Shown here in pieces: positions 55,929 through 64,000 of a stretch of DNA of 64,000 nucleotides. Origin of the DNA: Nectonema munidae (taxonomy: Eukaryota; Nematomorpha; Nectonematoida; Nectonematidae). Position numbers and translations under genes: made by a program. Every line of letters begins with the position of its first letter. The first letter of the stretch is position 1. A model generated the notes under the pieces. It searched no databases, was not told the DNA's origin, and saw only the letters and a program-made list of their open reading frames with translations. The stretch is taken from contig JAUIRK010001052.1 in assembly GCA_030549495.1 (NCBI GenBank), forward strand, positions 186,001 through 250,000, written 5' to 3'.

Positions 55929-58634
55929 ACCAAATCCGCACATCCTTAAAATTATTGGGGGCGAAATTTTTTTTGCAATTTTCAAAATTACTCGTCTGGA
56001 AATACCACGGGAGACCAAATATTCAAGCAATCCTTTAAAAAAGAGTGTATTCAGTGCATACATAAATTTATAAGACTACTTTATATTTTTTTACAAAATT
56101 TGTGAAATTTAAATACTATACTTCCAGCGAAAATATTTTAATTAAATTTCCATATCGCATATACACTAGTTTAAAAAAATCCAAAATTGTTGGGGGCGAA
56201 TAGGCTTTTCATTTGAAAATGAAGTAGTCTAGTATCAGGCACATTACAGGAATTGATGAAAGGATATTTGATTGATAGAGAAAACAAATAACTGAATTTT
56301 CTAGAGTCTTATATGAGTGAATGTAGTCTGAAGGAAAAGAGTCTACTAGACACCCTGCGATGTTTATATGAAAAAAATGTGATTGATTCAGGGGCGCACA
56401 TCCTTGAAATTATTGGAGAGGCGGACTTTCAAGCGTCTTCCAAAAAACAACAAAGTTTTCTAAATTCCTACTCCTCTCTTGTCTATTCTATTTCATTCTT
56501 AATTAAGCTTAATGTAAACTTTAACCCCCGCCCTAAAGCTTAAGGTCAATAATGAATGAGGACTTATATATAACTCCTTCTTTCTCACTTCAAATAGATG
56601 CGCACCATCTCCAAATTATGTGTAGAAAAGGGCTAAAGATATCAATTAACAATAAAAAAATTGGAAATTTTATGAATGAAAAAAATTATTAATTAATTTT
56701 CAGTTGTTCCATTTCTTCTAAAAAATGAAAAGTTTTATTGAGAAAAATAAATAAAAAAAACACATCCAAATTACAAAACTTTTCTGAGGTAATTTCTATC
56801 AAAAATGTAAAACAGAACTAAAGTTAGAAAACTTGGTATTCGAATTTTTTCATTCTTTTTAGTTTATAAGAATAAGTGTAAGTTAGTTAGACTCTCCAAA
56901 AAGGGTATAAAATAAAGATAAAATTGTGCAAACAAAAACCAAACAATAAATTAAGATTGCATTACTTCATTTTTCTCAGCATCATTCAAAAATAGTTTAA
57001 AAGCTAAATTGGTGCAGACTACAAAAATCACAAAAAGTAAAATAACTTTTAACATTTTGTAATGATTTGCCGTTTATAATAACTTTTAAGGAAAAAAAGT
57101 TATAGAGCTTCAACAAAAACTAAAAAAAATTACAGCATAACTTAAGTTATTTGAAAACTAATTTGACGTATCCCCTACAGCATACTATATGGGTGGCATG
57201 CCAGATTGGTTGAGATGATGGACTCAGCACGGAAGCCTCTGGATTCGATTCTTCATCGATACCAATTTGTTCATATTTTGACATAAGCGGTACATCAGTG
57301 CTTTGTCAATGAAAACACACCCACTGTACCTTTACCTTGCCTTTTACTCAAAATTGAAAAATTTGCTACATAATTAACATAAGAGAGAAAGAAGACAAAA
57401 TAAACTAATGAGAGTAGAGAGCTTGAGTGATTGAGTTTTATTAAGGAAAGCGGAAGAGAAAAACAGAGGAGACAGAAAGAGAAATAGAATCCCAGTGACA
57501 GAAGAGGATGAGAAAATCTAGTGGATCATCAACATGTGTTTGCTCTAAAATACTACAAGGAGACACTGTGATATGACTATTATGCCAAGCTTGGGAGCTC
57601 AGGCAAACCCAGGCTGAAGCGTTCTAGGGGGTATATGCTAAAAAAAAAAAGATAAAAGTCATCCTAGGTGACTACCCGTATACAATAGCCCCCAAGCAAT
57701 AGGTAATTCTGCGTTCTCCGATATAGTTCTGTTTTTCTGAGTTCCAGATCCGCCTAATTAAATAGGATGCCTCTGCGGGAGTATGCTTGTAGGACCGATT
57801 ATATATATATATCCTAGGGATAACATATATATACTCATATCATGTATATATGGGATGCAGTCAAATTCCAGGGGTAGATTGTTCCTAACCTAGCATGCCC
57901 TAAATTATGTATATCTTTCTTAACCGCTATAACATGTATCAAATATTATTTATTAATATAAGATATTGCATGCCTTCTAACGCTTCTATTTTTGTAGCAT
58001 ATATCTTTTATAATCATATTCTTTTATTTAGGAACAAGATACATTCCGCCGTGCCTGTTTTTTATCCTGGTTTTCTTCCTCCGAAGAATTCAAAGGTTTT
58101 TACTGTTAGGTAGTGCTCTGGCGACCCAATTCTAACCTTGTTAGTAATCAAGTTATCACTAGGCATTAAGATTGTTTCCCAAATTGGGAGCGTTCGCGTT
58201 AGGATTGTATCGTTCACTCAGCTGTATATATTTGTAACATACATTCTTGTAAAATAATATATATAACAAGGTATAGCTATGCAGTAACAAGGGCCGGACT
58301 CAGGAAGGGATGAGACCTGGACTCAGCATTTTGGGCGGGCCAGAATATCCGAAAGGATGGGTGCGAACGTCACAAACAACTTAACATTGCTTACTTATTG
58401 TGTGCATATTGAAACAATGGATTATCATTATTATATAGCTCTCACATCGTTTGTAAAATATTTTTGATAGGAATTTCAGAGCAGCTTGGCATGATGTGTG
58501 ACTCGAAAGTCTGCATTACCTTTTTTATTCTCTTATCTTACATTATCATGTATTCGAATGATCATTACATCCTATAATGCGATTATCATACATGTTTTAT
58601 AAACAAGCAGCAACTCTTACTTAGTCGCCCCCCT
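55929..58634. mobile_element. hAT-like non-autonomous element, copy B, inverted relative to 32600-34739
   Basis: Long reverse-complement matches to copy A: 55934-56160 to 34510-34735; 56165-56400 to 34265-34500; 56905-57365 to 33790-34280; 57420-57575 to 32930-33080; 58380-58634 to 32610-32910. The degraded left terminus CCGCACATCC and right CGCCCCCCTG correspond to the A ends. Two extra blocks (about 56400-56900 and 57578-58378) are absent from A. It carries the same tRNA-like patch (57195-57260, TGGTTGAGATGATGG and GGATTCGATTC). Confidence 0.85.
57578..58378. mobile_element. About 0.8-kb insertion within copy B, type uncertain
   Basis: Copy A reads straight through this position; copy B has about 800 extra bases beginning near AAGCTTGGGAGCTC and ending near GGGTGCGAACGTCACA. 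It contains CTCTGGCGACCC, several (AT)n tracts and a GGCCGGACTCAGGAAGGGAT patch. It could be a solo LTR or another non-autonomous element. No coding region. Confidence 0.5.
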
Positions 58635-58740
58635 GATATATAGTGTATATGTCTATCAAAATAGAAGAAAAAGTTAGTGACATATTAAGTGGGCTTTCAT
58701 AACATTTTAAGTTATTTATAAGTAAACGAGTATTTAAAAT

Positions 58741-59365
58741 GGTTCATAGTCAAAACGTTCGAAATCCAAAACGTCCGAAATCATAACCTCACAAAACGAA
58801 TTTTTTTAGTATAATCCTTCATGCCTGTTTGATTTCTTATGCTTTCAAGTATTTCATGTCGAATTTATGTATCTGATAACGAATTAAAGCTTTGCATAAT
58901 TTCAACACGCTCTTACTCATCAAAGTTGGTAATATGTAGTTCCATCACTGGATTGTATTGGTCTGAAACTTTTATTTTCAATTTTGATATAAAATAAGAT
59001 TTTTTAAATTATATTGAAAAGTTTTGTCCATATTTCAGTGTCCATAATTTTTTTATTTTAAAACCACGATTTGAATGGATTTTAAGAGATTGGAATGCAT
59101 TTTTATCTATTCCAGTAAAAAGACACGCTTGATTATAATGCATTTTTCATTTAAATCTAAAATGTGTAAAGTTTTAAACTAAAAAACTAGAAATATAATT
59201 TTTTTAAATAAAAAAAGTTTTGTGCTCAATTTTTTCTCAACAATTTTGATTCTCGAAAAAAATGTTTTTTAGGGTTCAGATACTGTTAATCTAATTTTCG
59301 GACCTTTTGTTTTCATACGTTTTGGTTTTCGGACGTTTCGGTTTCGGACGTTTTGACCAGGCACC
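58741..59365. mobile_element. 625-bp MITE with repetitive TIRs and a perfect 9-bp duplication
   Basis: ATTTAAAAT at 58732-58740 and again at 59366-59374. The left end is GGTTCATAGTCAAAACG; the right end, reverse-complemented, is GGTGCCTGGTCAAAACG. Both ends contain repeated AAACGTCCGAAA units. No coding region. The first bases GGTTCA-xx-GT are the same as at 483-3528. Confidence 0.9.
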
Positions 59366-59639
59366 ATTTAAAATTACAAACAAAAAAGTCGTGTACAAAA
59401 TGTGGCAAAGCTGTATGTGAAGCCCAGTGTTTTTATATTTGTGAAGATTGCCCACTCATTTTTATTTGTTTTAATAAAAAATATAAATAAAGCATTTATT
59501 ACTAGTTTTTTTTCAAGTGAATACTATAAAATTTATACATCATATGTTGTTTATATATATATATATATATAGAATTTCATCACAAAAGTGTCAAGTAATG
59601 TTTAGAAATCTTAAACTCATACAAAATGTAGATATTTAA

Positions 59640-59715
59640 ATATAATGAAATGGGGTCCACACGGACCCCATCAGTTTTTTAAGTAATTTTGAAGACTCAG
59701 TCCACGAAGGGTTAA
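59640..59715 (-). repeat. piggyBac-like terminal fragment (TTAACCCTTCGTGGAC)
   Basis: On the - strand it starts TTAACCCTTCGTGGACTGAG (TTAA at 59712-59715) and ends in the palindrome GGGGTCCGTGTGGACCCC (near 59652). TTAACCC termini with an inner palindrome are typical of piggyBac MITEs. Confidence 0.5.
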
Positions 59716-60545
59716 ACCAAAATTAGATAAAAATACAGTTATAGAATGAAAAATTGGCTTAATCTCAAAAAGTTGACTTTAATTGATTTAAAATTTTATA
59801 GATTAGTCGATAAACTGCTAAGATAAACATGTGTAAGCCTTTTTTTAAAAAGTTCTACAAAACAAAAATTACAATTGACTTTTACTCGCCTTGATAATAA
59901 TCATCATCTGGACTCAACCACATACGCCTTAACCTTCCTCTATCGTCATTGCCTAAAGCTTCCTTTGTTTCTATCAAGTGCAGACTTTCCTTATTTCACT
60001 GATGAAAACCTACGACACCAATCTCTCTACTTCACTCCATCCTTTCTTCCCGTTACGTTTAAAAGAGCTGACTTTTGGCGAAAATTCACTTTTATTTTTT
60101 TTATAAAACTTTGGGTCCAATAAATTCTTCATTCTTTCTCTGTTTACTTTATGCCCTAATTTAATGGTTCACCTTCACTACCAAATTTATATTTTTTATC
60201 AATATGAGGCATCTATAAGGTTATTATTGAAAAATATCATCATAAATTTTAATTTTATGAGCTTTTAGCAAACATTATCTTAGATTGCTTTGAGTAGAAA
60301 TTTGATCCTATGCCTATTTATGAGATTGATAAAATCATTTTTATATAAAGAAAGATAATTATTTTGTCTATTGAGCTTAAATATATTAAAGTCAATATTG
60401 TGTCGAATTAACTAAATATATAACCATTTTAACCACGTTGTAATTTAATATTTATTACCCGTGTATATATTGACAAAAATGCTCTCATGATGGAAAAATA
60501 TTTTCGGAATCAAATTGAGCATGTTCGATCTACTATATTTAAAAA
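59716..60545. other. Gene-free stretch
   Basis: A Leu/Phe-rich frame at 59875-60123 is not recognisable and probably spurious. Otherwise AT-rich spacer. Confidence 0.3.
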
Positions 60546-60547
60546 TA

Positions 60548-61048
60548 CAGTGTATCCTCGTTAAGTCGGATATCTGTTAAGTCGGACCACGGAGTTGCTA
60601 CAGATAGGCCTACACACTCGAACTCTCCTTAAGCATCAACCAGCTTCCAGTCACCTGACTTACCTGAAGCATTTGCGAGTAAACACGAGTCATCAGATTA
60701 AATGATTTTTATAATTTTTGAATTCTTTTTATGTTATTGATTTTTAATTAAACATTTCTTAATTGTTTGTACTGTCTGTTTATTCTGAGCCTAGCCTTCG
60801 TCAGGTGATCTGCTTTCATAAAAACACAAAAATAAATAAATTTTAAATAACTTTGCTTTTTTTACATGTTATGAATGCAATTTTAGTAAAACAAAATAGC
60901 CTGTATAATAACAGGGCATTTTCAACTAAATTTCATTGGCTTAGGCATGTTTATGTAATATGGGTTATAGGCTATCTGTTAAGTCGGACAATCGGCGAAG
61001 TCGGACACCCCTCTCCCCCAAGATGTCCGACTTAACGAGGGTGTACTG
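60548..61048. mobile_element. Tigger/pogo-type MITE (501 bp)
   Basis: The ends are CAGTGTATCCTCGTTAAGTC (60548) and the complement of CAGTACACCCTCGTTAAGTC (to 61048), with TA at 60546-60547 and 61049-61050. Several GTTAAGTCGGA subterminal repeats occur at each end. CAGT...TCGTTAAGTCGGA is a common pogo/Tigger terminal type. The interior (GC-moderate, 60600-60960) has no transposase. Confidence 0.9.
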
Positions 61049-61144
61049 TATTGAGAAAAAAATTTTGGCTTTAAATTACTTGTGAAAGCTTATTTACTGA
61101 CAGGTAAGATATTTTGGGCTAATTAATCACCAAATGTGGTTTTA

Positions 61145-62285
61145 TTAACCCTATCCGTTCCGAAGGGAGGGGGCATTTTAGTCCCTCGCTCAACTAAAAC
61201 TTCCCCTTTTCTCAGCTCAGTTTTCGCAATTATGCTGTGAAAATTTCTGATAGTGTCAATCAAATTTGCGTTTTACGCCTAAAAATTGTAGACGATTTTA
61301 TTATTCAAATTGTAAATAAAATATACTTTTTTTAAACTAAATCGACCGTGGTGGTTTCATTTTTAGGCTCAGTTTTCTCAATTAGTGTTTGAAAATTTCT
61401 CAAAGTGTGATTCAAATTTACGGCTTACGTCTAGTAATTGTGTCAAAAAATATTATAAACTAAATCGACCGTGCTGGTTTCATTTCTAGACTCAGTTTTT
61501 TCAATTAGTGTTTTAAAATTTCTCAGAGTGTAATTCAAATTTGCGGTTTACTTCTAGTAATTGTCTTCAAAAATATTACTCAAATTTTAAATAAATTATA
61601 TTTTTTATACAAAATGTATCATTCTAATTTAATTTCTGGACTCAGTATTTGAAATTAGGGTCTGAAAATTTCTAAAAGTCTCAAACAAATTTGCGGTTTA
61701 CATCTGAAAATTGTCTTTAAAAATATAATTCAAATTTAAAATAAATTTATTTTTTATACTAAATTGACCATGCTGATTTAATTTCTGAACTGAGTTTTTC
61801 TCAATTTTGGTGTAAAAATGTCTGAAAACTTAAATCAAACTTGTTGACACTTGAAAATTATGTCCAAAAATATTATTCAAAATTTAATGTAAATACATTT
61901 TATACTAAATCAACCATGCTGGTTTCATTTCTGGACTCAGTTTTCGCAATTAGGTTGTTAAAATCTCTGAAAGTAGCAATCAAATTTTTAGATGAGGCCT
62001 GGAAATTTTCTTCAAAATATTCAAATTTTAAATAAAATAAATTTTTTTATACTAAATATACATTCTCAATCAAATTTATGATTGATCTATGGAAATGGCT
62101 TCCAATAGCATTATTACAAATACATATAATTACTTAATCAATAAAACTGGTTTCATTTTTAGAGTCAGATTTTCCAATTCTCTGAGCAAATTTTATCCAA
62201 ACTTTAAATAAAAGTTGGTTTTTATATTAAATCTACCATGCAGATTTTATTTCTGCGATTATTGCCTGAAAATTATGATTTAAAT
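61145..62285. repeat. Satellite-like tandem array, locus 3, with a TTAACCC terminus
   Basis: It starts TTAACCCTATCCGTTCCG and a GGGAGGGGGC block, then about seven copies of a unit of roughly 120-150 bases: CTCAGTTTTCGCAATTA, GAAAATTTCTxAAAGTGT, TCAATCAAATTTGCGGTTTA, AAATTGTCTTCAAAAATATTA, AAATCGACCATGCTGGTTTC. Units start near 61216, 61368, 61489, 61637, 61786, 61935 and 62160. The last copies are most diverged. No coding function. Confidence 0.88.
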
Positions 62286-64000
62286 AAATATTTTCAATTC
62301 TCCAATGATATTACCCGAGAAAGGATAACTGCTGTACCAAAATTTTTGAGAATCACTAAGAATAAAAAAGAAAATGAACAATCTAATTTGTATTTTACGT
62401 GCAACTGTTGATATTAACATAGTGTAAAATAGGAAAAGCAACAACCCACAAAGAATTTGCAAGAAAAAAAGGAAAAGTAAGAATAATTAGTCCATAAAAT
62501 ATCTTAAAATATTTATTTTTAACCCATTTAGTACTATTGTTCCCAAAGAGTAAACGGACGACCTCAGTAATCTTAATTTAATTCTATTTAAAACAAAAGT
62601 TCCTCTGCGTTTCTTTACTAAATGTTTAACAAGGTAAAAATAAATTTATTAATGTATAAATTATAATTAACAAAAAAGGAACAAGCAAATATAAATATTT
62701 AATGTTTTATAAAAACATTGATGAAATGAAAAAAAGATAAAGTTAATAGTATATTTAACATGTTATAAATAAAAAAAAACATTAATACGTTATATTTTAT
62801 TGACATTGTGAACAAAATGTAATGGAGTGTTTCGGGTTTGCAATTTTGACATTGTTTTGAAGTCTTACTCAATTTATATTATTCTTTATAATTACTTTCT
62901 TGAATATTTTCCACATAAAAACTTGACAGTTTTCTAGATACAACTTTCTATCAAAAAACTTTTCGAGCTGTCTCAGATTTACTTCCTGTTATCAAAAAAT
63001 TGGGTCATTGATTTTTTAATGATATAGGTTTCAAACCAATTTTGGGTTTATCTTGTTAAAAGGTAAGATAAGTGAGTGAATAGGCTAGATCTAATCCAAT
63101 CTTCAAAATATTGCTTTTCCTAGCATCTTAATTATTATTTATATTGAAGATGGTTGTTGCGTTAATGAGAGCTGACGAAAGCAAAAATTATTTGTGATTA
63201 TAGAAGCAAAGCAATATTTGCTTATATCTCCTCATATAGGTTTTAAATGTGTTTCATATTCTGTGTAAATATGTATGTTGAAATAAAGAATATAAACAGA
63301 CTAAGGCAATCTATGAACATATAGCTATATTTTTTGTGAATCTGTATTATTATGTAATGTGTAGGGGAACGCAAAAAAGGTAAGCAAATTAATGCCTTGC
63401 TTTAAATTCCCCATATTTCTATGTTTCAACTTTTCTCTAATTATGTATCATATTGTAAACTATAGATATCATGGACTTATAGAAAATATAAGAAAACCTG
63501 AGTAAGGGAATTTTTATTCGAACCCTCCATATCGTTTGTAAAATGAACCTCTAACCGTTGGATCTGGGTCAAATATTTATCTACATGACCCATCCCCTTT
63601 CACAGATAAAAAAATTTACTTGCGGCCCATATAAGTAAACATCAAAAATTGGTGAGTTTTTTTTAAATGAATTCCACCTTTGGTTTTCAAAGCTAATTAT
63701 GCCACTGAAGCTTACAAACTGGCCTACAAACTGGATTCTTTGAGAAATAAAGTCTAAACAGCTTTATAGAGTCAACAGGTAACCAAAAATATTTCAATTT
63801 TATCAATAAGTTATCATGAGGAAAATTATATAATTGTTTTTTAAATTCAATACCTCAATCTTAATTTTGCAAACAATGAATTTTATCTTATACTGAGCAC
63901 TAAAATTATGTCCAAAGTAAGTTATTTTGTTAACAATATAATAATGGTTGTTTGGAGATATCAAATCATTCTCCGCGGCTATATGCTCGCATTATGCTTA
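62286..64000. other. Gene-free stretch to the right edge
   Basis: A TTAACCCATTTAGTACTATT start at 62519 (with TGTTCCC after it) resembles the piggyBac-like MITE at 13540-13668. The last about 24 bases repeat the sequence adjoining the SINE at 42544. No gene seen. Confidence 0.4.

Noticed and set aside
59875-60123. Small coding gene (82 codons, Phe/Leu-rich)
   Set aside because: No recognisable domain, composition follows the local base bias, no splice context or neighbours supporting it.

Overview
This is a very AT-rich, repeat-dense stretch of an animal nuclear genome. Short GT-AG introns, poly-A-type 3' ends, LINEs, tRNA-derived SINEs and several metazoan DNA-transposon families rule out a prokaryote. 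The mix fits an arthropod, possibly a copepod-like crustacean, but the species cannot be fixed from sequence alone.

Host genes (all + strand). Four are supported. (1) OSCP1, four exons between 5977 and 17298; the deduced exons join in frame to 393 codons, and intron 1 is almost 7 kb, swollen by repeats. (2) A single-exon MOV10/MOV10L1(Armitage)-like SF1 helicase ORF at 34842-37115, which stops just after helicase motif III and has Gln in place of the motif II Glu. (3) POLE2, the second subunit of DNA polymerase epsilon, intact in one exon at 46883-48454. (4) A methionine-R-sulfoxide reductase (MsrB), five exons at 53021-53777, 171 residues. They look like unrelated housekeeping or germline genes separated by mobile DNA.

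Mobile DNA by region. 1-5.7 kb: a LINE on the - strand, split by a 3.0-kb DNA transposon (483-3528). 8.5-12.8 kb (OSCP1 intron 1): a hAT fragment and a satellite array split by a complete-length but decayed Tigger. 18.9-22.7 kb: a piggyBac-like transposon and a hAT derivative. 23.4-29.6 kb: LINE fragments, a 35-bp-unit minisatellite, a broken Ty3/gypsy fossil (25415-27284) and a small element with a SINE inside it (27345-27807). 31.7-34.7 kb: a hAT fragment and a 2.1-kb hAT-like element whose inverted relative lies at 55.9-58.6 kb. 38.5-41.3 kb: an A/C-biased LINE interrupted by a transposon of unnamed type (38952-41089). 43-44 kb and 61-62.3 kb: tandem arrays related to the one at 9.5-12.6 kb. 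50-51.8 kb: a hAT transposase relic. 58.7-61.05 kb: two MITEs.

Most notable: (a) three elements (483-3528, 27345-27807, 58741-59365) share GG-starting inverted ends built from short internal repeats, with 8-9 bp target duplications. This looks like a Mutator-like group, and the largest carries a widespread animal protein family that I cannot place in a named transposase superfamily. (b) A dispersed satellite-like family at three loci, two of them next to TTAACCCTAT termini. (c) The 38952-41089 transposon, whose boundaries are set by the interrupted LINE. (d) The motif II-altered, motif III-truncated MOV10-like gene.
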